Shown: positions 7,575-16,400, counted from the first letter of the stretch. The stretch is DNA of 64,000 nt from Salinirussus salinus (GCF_009831455.1 NZ_WOWO01000001.1:372001-436000); one strand, 5' to 3'. A program made the numbers and translations. The notes: generated by a model not told the origin, from the sequence alone.

Positions 7575-8618
7575 CTATAATTCATCCAAATATTCTCTTC
7601 GTTGCGCCGCTCGTTCTTCCTCGGTTCGTCGGTCGTAGTGTTTCTCCAGAACGTCCAGACTCACGTTCATGCGGTCGCCAACGACTTTTTCCGGCACATC
7701 CTCAGAGAGATGGTTCGTGATTGAGCCCCGCCGGATTGCATGAGGGCTGACGCTCGACGGACACTTGCTCGCCTTGTTCCGGTCCATTGCTTCGCACGAT
7801 TCGATCTCGCGTCCATGTGGGCAATCTCCAGTGTAGACGCACGGACGGGATATTCGGTAAATACTGTCCCGTAGAGAGCTTTTGCCGGGCCGCCCGTATT
7901 TGCTTGTGAATAGTGGTTCTCTACCGCTATCATCCACCGCCTCAATGCGATTGTACTGAATGTACGCATCAAGAGCATCACAGACCTCAGCGGTGACCGC
8001 AACGTATCTCTCACCGTCTTTTTTGTTTTTCAGCCGCGTTCCACTATCCGGTCGGTGTCTGAGTTCAAGATACTGTTCCTCCGGATCGTAGTCGTCAAGA
8101 TCGAGGCTGTGGACCGCGCCGATACGCATCCCCGTATGCCACAGAACCTCAATAAGTGCGTGCGTCCGGGTTGCAGTCTCGAAGGTCCGGAGATACTGAA
8201 GAAGTTCTTCGGCTTCCTCGGCATTGAGCATCGCGTCCCGCTGGTCTTCGTGTTTCGAGAGGCTTGGGAGGAGTATCTTGTCGTGCAGACCGTCTTCCAT
8301 AGCATCGATCCGCTCACACCATTTGACGAACACCCTGAGCGTCGAGAGCTGTGTAACCAGCGTCACGTTGTTCAGGTCGCCATCGTCGCGCCGCCACGTC
8401 CGGTACTGGTGTAAGTCACGCCCTGTTAGCGTGTTCAGGTTATCAATATCTTCCTCTCCGCACCACCGAACAAAGTGCCTGAGTCGGTAGTCGTGTGCCT
8501 GAAGCGTACTCTCAGACACTTCACCACTCCGCTGATCGAGGTACATTCGTTTTGCCTCTGCTGGCTCGATGTCGATCAAATCTGAGTTGGGTTCCATTAG
8601 TCCGGGCCTCCAGTCCAA
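7575..8618 (-). CDS. Tyrosine recombinase/integrase (second copy)
   Basis: The 347-residue protein has an N-terminal core-binding domain (about residues 18-120) and a catalytic domain with Arg165 (HTGMRIGA), Lys in RLKNKKDGERY, H293-x-x-R296 (SPHAIRRG) and Tyr328 (EKHYDR). It shares with the first integrase the four-cysteine insert (C260, C266, C275, C286). Clear sequence divergence shows it is a different lineage rather than a recent duplicate. It points the opposite way to the first integrase. A second Met at residue 8 (MEPNSDL) is an alternative start. It may belong to a different element integrated at the same hot spot. Confidence 0.9.
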   Translation of the reverse strand: MDWRPGLMEPNSDLIDIEPAEAKRMYLDQRSGEVSESTLQAHDYRLRHFVRWCGEEDIDNLNTLTGRDLHQYRTWRRDDGDLNNVTLVTQLSTLRVFVKWCERIDAMEDGLHDKILLPSLSKHEDQRDAMLNAEEAEELLQYLRTFETATRTHALIEVLWHTGMRIGAVHSLDLDDYDPEEQYLELRHRPDSGTRLKNKKDGERYVAVTAEVCDALDAYIQYNRIEAVDDSGREPLFTSKYGRPGKSSLRDSIYRISRPCVYTGDCPHGREIESCEAMDRNKASKCPSSVSPHAIRRGSITNHLSEDVPEKVVGDRMNVSLDVLEKHYDRRTEEERAAQRREYLDEL

Positions 8619-8968
8619 TCGCCGTTGAGCCAGCAGGCTGATACAGGGCGTCGCGGGGCGCGAGCGGAGCGAGCGCGAGGTTCGCGCGTGAGAATCCGCG
8701 TTGGCCCACTACCACCTTTTTCTGCGTCGGGTTTCCTCGCGACCCTCCGGCTCGCTGCGGAACCACTCCTTGAAAAACGTGGGCCAAAAAGGCCGCTCGC
8801 GCCGGCGGCGCGAGCGGGGTCCTCGTGAGGGGACCGAACGAGAGCTCGTCAGAGCCTCGCTCTGACGGCGAACCGCGCGCCGCAGGCGCGCGGATGCTCA
8901 CCACAAACACCAGACACTCTCCGACGAGAGCGTTCTGCGGCCGCTGGACCGACAGACTGCCCGGTCGG
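8619..8968. other. GC-rich intergenic region with hairpin cluster
   Basis: No gene is credible in this 350-base stretch between the integrase and the EEP-fold gene. It contains a 9-bp inverted pair TTGGCCCAC (8701-8709) and GTGGGCCAA (8779-8787) and three perfect hairpins: 11 bp at 8793-8817, 8 bp at 8848-8866 and 9 bp at 8873-8893. The text around the TTGGCCCAC pair resembles a repeat I remember from other haloarchaeal intergenic regions. It may mark the edge of the mobile segment. Confidence 0.5.
8793..8893. repeat. Three consecutive perfect hairpins
   Basis: Arms: CCGCTCGCGCC/GGCGCGAGCGG with loop GGC (8793-8817); GTCAGAGC/GCTCTGAC with loop CTC (8848-8866); CCGCGCGCC/GGCGCGCGG with loop GCA (8873-8893). 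They follow the 3' end of the EEP-fold gene (minus strand) and precede the 5' end of the integrase gene, so one or more may act as a terminator for the former. Confidence 0.55.
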
Positions 8969-9742
8969 TCACCGGAAGCGAAGATCGACAAACACGGGCA
9001 GGTGGTCGGAGGGGTACCGGCCGTTCTCGCGGGCCCGGTCACAGACCCGGTATCGGTCGACCGCCAGCCCGTCGGTGACGAAGACGTGGTCGAGTTCCCG
9101 ACCCGGGTCCGGCGACTCGAAGTCGGTAACCGTCGTCTCCGGCCCCTCGACAGTCGTCGCGCGGACGCGGGCATCCGCGAGCGGGCGGTCGTAGCCCTCG
9201 CCGGTCAGCACGTCGTGGGGCTGGCTGCCGGGGCGAGCGTTGAAGTCCCCGAGGACGACCGCCTCGCAGTCCAGCGCGTCGACCCGGTCGCGCAGCAGCC
9301 GGGCGCTCTCGGCCCGGGCGGTCGGCCCCTGGTGGTCGAAGTGGGTGTTGAGCACCGCCAGCTCCCGGCCGGTCACGGCGTCGCGGAGGCGGAGCTGGGT
9401 GACGACGCGGGCGAAAGAGGCGTCCCAGCCGACGCTGCCCGAAACCGCAGGCGTCTCGGAGAGCCAGGCCGTCTCCGCCTCCTGGAGGGTGAACCGGTCG
9501 CAGACCCCGACGGGGTTGTGCGCCCCCGACCCCGGCTCGCCGACGCCTGCCCACTCGTAGCCCGACAGCCGCTGCTGGACCTCGGCGTGCTGGTCGCCGG
9601 TGCTCTCCTGCAGGCCGAGCACGTCCGGGTTCAGGTCCCCGAGCAGGTCGAACACCGCCGCCTTCCGCCGCGGCCAGGCGTCCCGCCCCTCGTCGAGCGT
9701 GGCGTGGCGGATGTTGTACGACACGACCGCGAAGGCCGACAT
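8969..9742 (-). CDS. Endonuclease/exonuclease/phosphatase family protein
   Basis: The 257-residue protein has all main EEP motifs: SYNIRHAT near the start, LGLQE with the metal-binding Glu46, NTHFDH, LGDFNARPGS and the C-terminal SDHLPV. Members hydrolyse phosphodiester or phosphomonoester bonds with Mg2+ in DNA, sugar-phosphate or lipid substrates. The start at MSAFAVV is chosen because residues before it in the long frame are antisense to the neighbouring permease. It is transcribed away from the small membrane protein gene and stands alone. The substrate cannot be predicted. Confidence 0.88.
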   Translation of the reverse strand: MSAFAVVSYNIRHATLDEGRDAWPRRKAAVFDLLGDLNPDVLGLQESTGDQHAEVQQRLSGYEWAGVGEPGSGAHNPVGVCDRFTLQEAETAWLSETPAVSGSVGWDASFARVVTQLRLRDAVTGRELAVLNTHFDHQGPTARAESARLLRDRVDALDCEAVVLGDFNARPGSQPHDVLTGEGYDRPLADARVRATTVEGPETTVTDFESPDPGRELDHVFVTDGLAVDRYRVCDRARENGRYPSDHLPVFVDLRFR

Positions 9743-9854
9743 CACCCCCCCCGTTGGACCGGACGGGATTGAATCTTGAGGTCCGCGGCGAGGACAGCCG
9801 CGACCGGACGGCCAGCCCCGACCGGCGCTCCCGGAACCGACCACGGAGTGAAAA

Positions 9855-9860
9855 TTTATA
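9855..9860 (+). promoter_or_regulatory. TATA box for gene at 9887
   Basis: TTTATA within AAAATTTATATG lies about 27-32 bp before the ATG at 9887, in a GC-rich surrounding. The spacing fits an archaeal TATA box giving a leaderless or nearly leaderless transcript. Confidence 0.6.
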
Positions 9861-9886
9861 TGCCACACCATTGTGGGTGCTAACGC

Positions 9887-10225
9887 ATGCCAGTCGGACG
9901 GTTCAGGACGGACCCCGCGGAACTCGACGACCTCGAGCGCCGGGTGTCCGCGCGCCAGTACCCCGAGGGCGCGCTCGTCGTCGGGATGGGAGTCGGGATC
10001 GCCGCACCGTTTCTCACCCAGCAGCTCTCGCTGTCGCTTCTGTTGCTCTCCGGGCCGGTCGGGATGGCGCTGGGTCCCGTCGCCGGCGGTGTGGGGGGAT
10101 ACCTCCTCGGCCACCGGTACAGACAGTGGAAACTCGCCGCCAGCCGGGCCGCCCGGGGGTCCGGCGACGACACGGACGGTGAGGTGGGAGCCGAGACCTC
10201 CGAGCGGGGCGGAGGCGGCTCGTAG
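9887..10225 (+). CDS. Small membrane protein with glycine-rich helices
   Basis: The 112-residue protein has a soluble N-terminus, two adjacent hydrophobic segments rich in Gly and Ala (about residues 29-50 and 53-76, with GPVGMALGPVAGGVGGYLLG) and an acidic/Gly-rich tail. No family is recognised. It precedes the amino-acid permease gene by 9 bp on the same strand, so both probably form one operon behind the TATA box at 9855. It could be an accessory subunit of the transporter, but this is inference from context. Confidence 0.7.
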   Translation: MPVGRFRTDPAELDDLERRVSARQYPEGALVVGMGVGIAAPFLTQQLSLSLLLLSGPVGMALGPVAGGVGGYLLGHRYRQWKLAASRAARGSGDDTDGEVGAETSERGGGGS

Positions 10226-10234
10226 GGAGAACCC

Positions 10235-11668
10235 GTGTCGGACGACCACTCGGTACTGACGGAGCGGGTCGGGCTCGTCGGCGTGATGGCGCTGGTCGTC
10301 GGCAACGCGATCAGTATCCCCATCTTCGTCCTGCCGGGGCCGCTGGCGGGCTCGGCCGGCCCGAGCGTCGTCCTCGCCGCCCTCGTGGCGGCTGTCCCCG
10401 CGGCCTTCGTCGTCCTCTATAACGCCCAGCTCGGGTCGGCGATGCCCGTCGCCGGCGGCCTCTACGTCTACATCTCCCGGCTCACTTCGCCCTTCTGGGG
10501 GTTTCTCGTCCCCTTCACGCTCTCGGTCGTCACGTGGGCCAGCCTGCTGTTTGCCGCCATCGGCTTCGCCGAGTACACCCGGTTTTTCGTCGGTCTCCCC
10601 GCCGACCTGCTGATCTACGGCTTCCTGGTCTTCGTGCTGGTGGTCAATCTGCTGGGCGTCAAGACCGTCGCCCGGCTGCAGGTCGTCTTCCTTGCCCTGC
10701 TCGTGGCCGCGCTCGCGACCTTCATCCTTCCCGGTGCCTTCGCCGTCGACACCGCGAACTACACGCCGCTTTTCCCCGAGGGTCCGGGCCCCTTCGCGGT
10801 CGCGGTCGTCGCCCTCTTCTATCCCTACCTGGGCTTTGGGCTGCTGACCGAACTCGGCGAGGAGATAGACGACCCCGGGCGGACGATCCCGATCGCCCTC
10901 CTGTCGGGGATCGTCATCGTCGCCGTCGTCTACCTGCTTCTGACCGTCGTGCTCGTCGGCGTGATGCCCTGGCAACAGCTGGGGGGGACGGAGGCGGCGG
11001 TCGCGGTGGCTGCCACCCGATTCTTGCCCTCGTGGGCGGCCGGATTCGTCGCGCTCGGAGCCATCTTCGCCGTGCTCTCGACGGTGAACACCACGCTGCT
11101 GGTCGGGTCGCGGACGGTCATGCGCGCCGCCCGCGACGGGATCCTCCCCGAAGAGTTCGCCCGCATCCACCCCACGCTCGGCACCCCGCACATTTCGGTG
11201 CTGGCGCTGGGCGTCCCGCCGGTCTTCCTCGCGACGGTCGTCCAGCAGGAGGTCGTCGAGCTCTCGGTGTTCATCGCGCTGGCGACGCTGACGGCGCTGT
11301 TTTTCGCCGCCATCGCGCTGTGGAATCTCCCGGTGGATTTCCCCGAACACTACCGGAACGCGACGCTGCGCTTCCGACGGTACCGTGGGTTGCTTTTCGT
11401 CGTCGTCGGCGGGATGACCGTCGCGGCCGGCTTCTGGCTGGTGACGCTGTTGCGGGTTCCAGAGGCGGGGCTGTTGCTCGTCGGCTGGTTCCTGCTCGGG
11501 TACGGCTACTACCGGTACCGCGTGACCCAGGTCGGCGAGGACAGCGAGGGGTTGTTCATGCGGATGGTCACGCTCGACAGCCACGAGGCCGCGTTCGCAC
11601 GCGAGCAGAGCTACGAGGGCGTCGAAGAGATGCGCGGCGAGGACGCCGAGACCGGGTCCGACGACTGA
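10235..11668 (+). CDS. APC-superfamily amino acid permease
   Basis: The 477-residue protein starts at GTG 10235, 9 bp after the upstream stop. It has about twelve hydrophobic helices and the first-helix signature of APC permeases (VMALVVGNAISIPIFVLPG), with helix 6 region FYPYLGFGLLTELGEEIDDPGRTIP typical of amino acid/polyamine transporters. It should import or exchange amino acids or related amines across the cytoplasmic membrane, driven by cation gradients. The soluble C-terminal tail of about 50 residues is acidic. Substrate is not predictable. Confidence 0.88.
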   Translation: MSDDHSVLTERVGLVGVMALVVGNAISIPIFVLPGPLAGSAGPSVVLAALVAAVPAAFVVLYNAQLGSAMPVAGGLYVYISRLTSPFWGFLVPFTLSVVTWASLLFAAIGFAEYTRFFVGLPADLLIYGFLVFVLVVNLLGVKTVARLQVVFLALLVAALATFILPGAFAVDTANYTPLFPEGPGPFAVAVVALFYPYLGFGLLTELGEEIDDPGRTIPIALLSGIVIVAVVYLLLTVVLVGVMPWQQLGGTEAAVAVAATRFLPSWAAGFVALGAIFAVLSTVNTTLLVGSRTVMRAARDGILPEEFARIHPTLGTPHISVLALGVPPVFLATVVQQEVVELSVFIALATLTALFFAAIALWNLPVDFPEHYRNATLRFRRYRGLLFVVVGGMTVAAGFWLVTLLRVPEAGLLLVGWFLLGYGYYRYRVTQVGEDSEGLFMRMVTLDSHEAAFAREQSYEGVEEMRGEDAETGSDD

Positions 11669-11680
11669 ACGACGGCCGGT

Positions 11681-12829
11681 TTAGACCCGCTCGATGATCG
11701 TGGCGATCCCCTGGCCGAAGCCGATGCACATCGCCGAGAGGCCGTAGTCGAGGTTGTCCCGCTCGAGCTGGTAGGCGAGCTTGGTCAGCAGCGCGGAGCC
11801 GGTCGCACCCAGCGGGTGGCCGTGGGCGATGGCGCCGCCGTCGACGTTCGTCCGCTCCCAGGAGGCACCGGTCTCCTCGAGCCACGCGGCCACGACGGAG
11901 GCGAAGGCCTCGTTGACCTCGAAGCGGTCGATGTCGTCGACGCTCATGTCGGCCTGCTCGAGGACGTTCTGCGTCGCGGGGATCGGCCCCTTCAGCATCG
12001 TGATCGGGTCGACGCCGACGACCTCGGTGGCGACGACGCGGGCCATCGGGTCCCAGCCGTGCTCCTCGGCGGCCTCCTCGCTCGTCACGAGTAGCCCCGC
12101 CGAGCCGTCGACGATCCCCGAAGAGTTACCGGGGTGGTGGAAGCCGTTGCCCTCCTCGCGGAAGGAAAGCGGGAGGTTGGAGAGCGTCTCCACGTCGGTG
12201 CTCGGCCGGGGGTGTTCGTCCTGCTCGACGGTGACCGTCTCGCCGTCGACCTCGGTCTCGACGGGGGTGAGCTGCTCGTCGTAGTGGCCCGCTTCCTGGG
12301 CCTCGCCCCAGCGCTGCTGGGAGTCGGCGGCGATCTCGTCGAGTTCCTCGCGGGTGAAGCCGTACTCCTCGGCGATCCGCTCGGCGCCCTCGCCCTGCGT
12401 GGTCAGCTCGTCGAAGTGCTCGAAGTACGTGTCCGTCAGGCCGTCGCCGTCGCTGCCCATCGGGACGCGGGTCATGTGCTCGACGCCGCCGCCGATCATC
12501 GCGTCGTGCTGGCCGGACATGACCATACTGGCGGCGAAGTTGACCGCCTGCTGGCCGGAGCCACACATCCGGTTGAGCTGGACGCCGGGGACGCCGTCGC
12601 CCCAGCCGGCGACCATCGGAGCCAGCCGCGCGATGTTCATCCCCTGCTCGTCGACCGGGGAGACACAGCCGTAGACGACGTCCTCTATCGTCTCGGGGTC
12701 GAAGCCGTTGCGCTCCTGCAGCGCGAGCAGCGGCTCGGCCGCCAGGTCCTGCGGGTGGGTGTCACGGAACGAGCCGTCGCGCTTGCCGAAGGGTGTGCGA
12801 ACCGCGTCAACAATTACAGCGTTTTGCAT
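11681..12829 (-). CDS. Acetyl-CoA acetyltransferase (thiolase)
   Basis: The 382-residue protein matches the thiolase family end to end: IVDAVRTPFGKRDG at the start, catalytic Cys89 in NRMCGSGQQA, GGAIAHGHPLGATGSA with the active-site His, and C-terminal CIGFGQGIATIIE with the second Cys. It catalyses thiolytic cleavage of 3-ketoacyl-CoA or its reverse condensation. The following genes to the right encode an LLM-class oxidoreductase and an acyl-CoA dehydrogenase, so a degradative role is more likely than a biosynthetic one. The stop is 12 bp from the convergent permease stop. Confidence 0.93.
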   Translation of the reverse strand: MQNAVIVDAVRTPFGKRDGSFRDTHPQDLAAEPLLALQERNGFDPETIEDVVYGCVSPVDEQGMNIARLAPMVAGWGDGVPGVQLNRMCGSGQQAVNFAASMVMSGQHDAMIGGGVEHMTRVPMGSDGDGLTDTYFEHFDELTTQGEGAERIAEEYGFTREELDEIAADSQQRWGEAQEAGHYDEQLTPVETEVDGETVTVEQDEHPRPSTDVETLSNLPLSFREEGNGFHHPGNSSGIVDGSAGLLVTSEEAAEEHGWDPMARVVATEVVGVDPITMLKGPIPATQNVLEQADMSVDDIDRFEVNEAFASVVAAWLEETGASWERTNVDGGAIAHGHPLGATGSALLTKLAYQLERDNLDYGLSAMCIGFGQGIATIIERV

Positions 12830-12922
12830 AGCCGTGGTGTTCGATACCCGGACACATAGCTCTTTACTTGTCGCCGCTCCCCCGACCCCGGCGTGTGGCG
12901 ATGCGACGCGGGGGGGACCCGT

Positions 12923-13927
12923 TCAGGCGTCGGGTGCCATGACCTCCATCGTCCGCATGACTTCCTCGACCTCCGCGCCGCGGGGGAAGGAGACGTTGAC
13001 CGCGTCGACGCCCTCGACGTCGAGGAACGACTGCAGCTCCTCGCGAGCTTCCTCGGGCGTACCGGCCGCCCCCATCTGGTCGCGCAGCTCCTCCCGGACG
13101 AGCGTCATGGCGTGCTCGCGGTCGTCCTCCTGCCAGGCGTCGTAGACCTCGTGGGCGACGTCCTCGTAGCCCTGCCGGGCGAGGTTGTCCCGGTAGTAGG
13201 TCCCCATCCCGCCGATGTAGAAGGCGGTGTGCTGGACGAGCAGCTCCCGGGCGCGGTCGCCGTCCTCCAGAGCACAGCAGCCCACCGACAGCGTCACCCG
13301 GAGGTCGTCGACCGACCGGTCGCCGAGTTCGGCACCCCGCTCCAGGTCCGCGAGCCGCTCCCGGAGGCCCTCGCGGGTGTAGTTGACGGCGTGCCAGCCG
13401 TCGGCAAAGCGGCCCGCCAGTTCGACGGCCTTGGGACCCAGGGCGGCGGCGTCGACCGCCGGGGCCGGCTCGGGCGGGTCACACCGCAGCCGAAAGCCCT
13501 CCAGGTCGTGGTACTCGCCGTCGTAGTCGACGACCTCCCCCGAGAGCACCTGTTTGACGACCTCGATGGTCTCGCGGGTGTGTCGCAGCGGGTTGCCGAA
13601 GTCGCGGCCGTGCCAGTTCTCGATGACGATGGGGCCGGAGGGGCCGACGCCCAGCCGGAACCGGCCGTCCGAGGCCTCCTGCTGGCTGGCCGCGAGCTGG
13701 CCCAGAAGCGACGGCGACCGCGAGTAGACGTTCAGGATGCTCGTTCCGAGCCCGATCTCGTCGGTCCGTTCGGCCGCCGTCGCGAGCACGGTCGCGGCCT
13801 CCCGGCCCCAGGACTCGGGGAGCCAGGCGCGGTCGTACCCCAGCTCCTCTGCCCGTTCGATCTGGTCGACCAGCGCGTCCAGCGAGGGCTGGGCGCCGAC
13901 CGGCAGGAACACGTCACGCTCCGTCAT
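12923..13927 (-). CDS. LLM-class (F420-dependent-type) oxidoreductase
   Basis: This is a luciferase-like monooxygenase-fold protein of about 334 residues. The N-terminal TIM-barrel strand (VFLPVGAQPSLDALVDQIERAEELGYDRAWLPE), LGTSILNVYSRSP and FRLGVGPSGP are typical of the coenzyme F420-dependent branch. Haloarchaea make F420, so it or FMN is the likely cofactor. ATG 13925-13927 is preferred; an in-frame GTG at 13954 lies almost at the transcription start expected from the box TTTATTTC at 13973-13980. It is transcribed divergently from the acyl-CoA dehydrogenase. Substrate unknown; oxidation of a CoA ester, alcohol or aldehyde intermediate is possible. Confidence 0.85.
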   Translation of the reverse strand: MTERDVFLPVGAQPSLDALVDQIERAEELGYDRAWLPESWGREAATVLATAAERTDEIGLGTSILNVYSRSPSLLGQLAASQQEASDGRFRLGVGPSGPIVIENWHGRDFGNPLRHTRETIEVVKQVLSGEVVDYDGEYHDLEGFRLRCDPPEPAPAVDAAALGPKAVELAGRFADGWHAVNYTREGLRERLADLERGAELGDRSVDDLRVTLSVGCCALEDGDRARELLVQHTAFYIGGMGTYYRDNLARQGYEDVAHEVYDAWQEDDREHAMTLVREELRDQMGAAGTPEEAREELQSFLDVEGVDAVNVSFPRGAEVEEVMRTMEVMAPDA

Positions 13928-14081
13928 GCGGACCACCCGGTGTGTGTCATGCACTCGCGTATGGACGGGGGTGAAATAAAGACCGGTGACGCCCCGGGCT
14001 GTCGGCTGGCAGGATACCCTTGACCGGGCGCCGTCCGCCGGGGCAAAGCATACGGACGCCAGCCACCTACGCGGGACAACG

Positions 14082-15248
14082 ATGGACTTCAGCGAGAGCC
14101 CCGAACGGGAGATGGTCCGGTCGACGGCCGCGGAGGTCGCCGAGCAGTTCGGGCCCGAGCACTGGCGCGAGAAGGAGGAGGCCGGCGAGTTCTCCCAGGC
14201 CTTCTGGGACGAACTCGGCGAGGCGGGCTTTCACGGCCTGCTCGTCCCCGAGGAGTACGGCGGCGCCGGCATGGGCCTGGGGGAGATGGGGACGGCCATG
14301 GAGACGCTGTGTGCCGAGGGGACCGGCATGGCCGGGACGTGGTATCTCGTCCTCACCGCCGGGATGGCCGCGGTCGGCATCCGCGAGTACGGCACCGAGG
14401 CCCAGAAGGAGCGATACCTGCCCGGGATAGCCAGCGGCGAGCGGATGTTCTCCATCGGGATCACCGAGCCCGACGCCGGAACGAACACGCTCAACGTCGC
14501 CACCCGCGCCGAACGCGACGGCGACGAGTTCGTTCTGAATGGCCGGAAGGCGTGGATCACCTTCTCCGACATCGCCGACAACATGGTGCTGGTCACGCGC
14601 ACGACCCCCCGGGAGGAGGCCGACCGGTCCACCGACGGGATCAGCCTGGTCGTCGTCGACATGGACGACCCCGGCATCGAGGTCTCGCCCATCGAGAAAC
14701 ACGCGATCAACTACTCCAACTCCTGTGAGGTGTTCGTCGAGGACGTCCGCGTCCCCGCCGAGAACGTGCTCGGGGAGGTCGACGGTGGCTGGCCCGCGCT
14801 GCTGGAGATGCTCAACCCCGAGCGAGTCGCCTTCGCCGCCGCCGCGACCGGGATCGGCAAGCTCGCCGCCCGGACGGCCATCGACTACGCCGGCGAGCGG
14901 GAGGTGTTCGGCCAGCCGGTCGGGGCCCACCAGGGCGTCTCCTTCCCGGTGACGAAACCCTACGCACGCATGGAGGCCGCGGTCCAGATGCGCAAGAAAG
15001 CGGAGTGGCTCTACGACCGCGGCGAGCCCTGTGGCTACGAGGCAAACGTCGCCAAGGCGACCGCCGTCGAGGCGGGCATCGAGACCGTCAAACAGTCGAT
15101 GCAGGCCTTCGGCGGGTGGGGGTACGCGAAGGAGTACGACGTCGAGCGGTGGTGGCGCGAGGTCAACCTCACGCGGCTGGCCCCGGTCACCCAGCAGATG
15201 GCCTACAACCACATCAGCCAGGAGATCGGCTTCCCGAAGTCCTACTGA
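14082..15248 (+). CDS. Acyl-CoA dehydrogenase
   Basis: The 388-residue flavoenzyme has the acyl-CoA dehydrogenase architecture: helical N-terminus (FSESPEREMVRSTAAEVAEQF), FAD-binding FSIGITEPDAGTN and WITFSD, and C-terminal helices with the QAFGGWGYAKEYDVERWWREV signature. It oxidises an acyl-CoA to the 2,3-enoyl-CoA and passes electrons to an ETF or similar acceptor. The ATG at 14082 gives the usual family length; the frame stays open 32 codons upstream but that part has no similarity. It lies divergent from the LLM oxidoreductase and is part of the acyl-CoA cluster. Confidence 0.92.
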   Translation: MDFSESPEREMVRSTAAEVAEQFGPEHWREKEEAGEFSQAFWDELGEAGFHGLLVPEEYGGAGMGLGEMGTAMETLCAEGTGMAGTWYLVLTAGMAAVGIREYGTEAQKERYLPGIASGERMFSIGITEPDAGTNTLNVATRAERDGDEFVLNGRKAWITFSDIADNMVLVTRTTPREEADRSTDGISLVVVDMDDPGIEVSPIEKHAINYSNSCEVFVEDVRVPAENVLGEVDGGWPALLEMLNPERVAFAAAATGIGKLAARTAIDYAGEREVFGQPVGAHQGVSFPVTKPYARMEAAVQMRKKAEWLYDRGEPCGYEANVAKATAVEAGIETVKQSMQAFGGWGYAKEYDVERWWREVNLTRLAPVTQQMAYNHISQEIGFPKSY

Positions 15249-15311
15249 CCGGACGGACCGCGGACCGCCCCGGGCCCGCACGCCGGAACGGTGTCTGTCG
15301 CCCGTAGCCGC

Positions 15312-16400
15312 CTACGGCTCGACGAGCAGGTCGAGGCCGTCCGCGGCGCAGGACTGGCTGACCTCGGGCGAGGTCGCTGCGAGTTCCCGGAGCCGGGACT
15401 CCCCGCCGACCGGAGTGAACGCGAAGACGAGATACCGCCCCGCAACGGTGCCGACCGCCGTCAGGTCCTCCTGTGACTGCGAGAGTGCTGCCTCCAGCGT
15501 CCGCAACCGCCGTGTGGCCTGGTCCCCCGACTCGTACAGCTCGACCGCCATGATGTATTCGCCGTCCGGCCCGGCGTACCTGCCAACGGCACCGGACTGG
15601 AAGCCGTCGGCGCTGGCGTCGACGTCGTCGACTGTCTGCCGGGCGAACCGCTCCGTATCGGGCGCCAGCACCTCCTCGGGAGCACCCGTCGGCTCGGCAC
15701 ACGGTCCCGACCCGCCGCCCTCCGGCGTCGGTGTCTCCGTCTCGGCCGCCGGCTCCGCCTCGACGAGCAACTCGAGTTCGGTAGCGCAGGACCGGCTGAC
15801 CCCGGGGGAGGCCGCAGCGAGCTCCCGGATACGCCCCTCCCGGCCGGGCGGACCGCCGACGAGGACGACGTACCGCCCGATGCTGGCGCCGACGGCGGTG
15901 ACTTCCTCCGTCGAGGAGATGAGGCTGGCGGCGTTTTCGAACCGCCGGGTGGCCCGGTCCTCGTCGTCGTAGCGTTCGAGCGCGATGTTGTACTCCTCGC
16001 CATCGGCGGTGTAGGTGGCGCTGACGCCGGACTCGAGCCCCTCGACGCCGGCCTGGGTGTCCCGGACGGTCTCCCGGGTCAGCGGTCCCGCCTCCGGGGG
16101 GAGCAACTCCCGGGGTGTACCGGAGGGCTCGGTACACGCCCCCGACCCGCCGCCGTCCGGCCGCTCGGTCGCCGTCTCGGTTTCTGTCTCCGCGGGTGTC
16201 GGCGTCGCGTCCGCTTCGGCCCCGGTCCCGGCGTCCGTCGCCGTCTCCGTCCCGAACAGACCGCCGCCGTCGTCCGTCGAAGCGTTGCCGCCCCCGCCCA
16301 GCGCGCTCTCCAGGTCGGAACACCCCGCGAGACCGGCGGCACCGCCGACGACAGCCAGCCGGAGATACTCCCGGCGAGTCGTCCCCTGTTCCCGTGCCAT
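15312..16400 (-). CDS. Tat-exported lipoprotein with two internal repeats
   Basis: The 362-residue protein starts with a twin-arginine motif (TRREYLRLA) and a lipobox LAGC (Cys27), so it is exported by Tat and lipid-anchored. A Thr/Glu/Gly-rich linker follows. The rest is two homologous units, about residues 89-217 and 232-362. Each has a CxEPxGxP start, an EYxxAxExY strand, ATRR, TAVG-x-GRY, RIRELAAxSPxVSxSCA-like and a closing LLVEx. The paired cysteines in each repeat (start and near end) may form disulfides. No family is recognised. It stands on the minus strand within the acyl-CoA cluster with no functional link visible. Confidence 0.8.
   Translation of the reverse strand: MAREQGTTRREYLRLAVVGGAAGLAGCSDLESALGGGGNASTDDGGGLFGTETATDAGTGAEADATPTPAETETETATERPDGGGSGACTEPSGTPRELLPPEAGPLTRETVRDTQAGVEGLESGVSATYTADGEEYNIALERYDDEDRATRRFENAASLISSTEEVTAVGASIGRYVVLVGGPPGREGRIRELAAASPGVSRSCATELELLVEAEPAAETETPTPEGGGSGPCAEPTGAPEEVLAPDTERFARQTVDDVDASADGFQSGAVGRYAGPDGEYIMAVELYESGDQATRRLRTLEAALSQSQEDLTAVGTVAGRYLVFAFTPVGGESRLRELAATSPEVSQSCAADGLDLLVEP

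Noticed and set aside
8969-11584. 871-residue minus-strand frame
   Set aside because: Only the first part (8969-9742) is a real gene; the rest is antisense to the permease gene, with low-complexity Arg/Gly/Glu-rich translation.
12134-12859. 241-residue plus-strand frame
   Set aside because: It is antisense to the thiolase gene, which has clear motifs.
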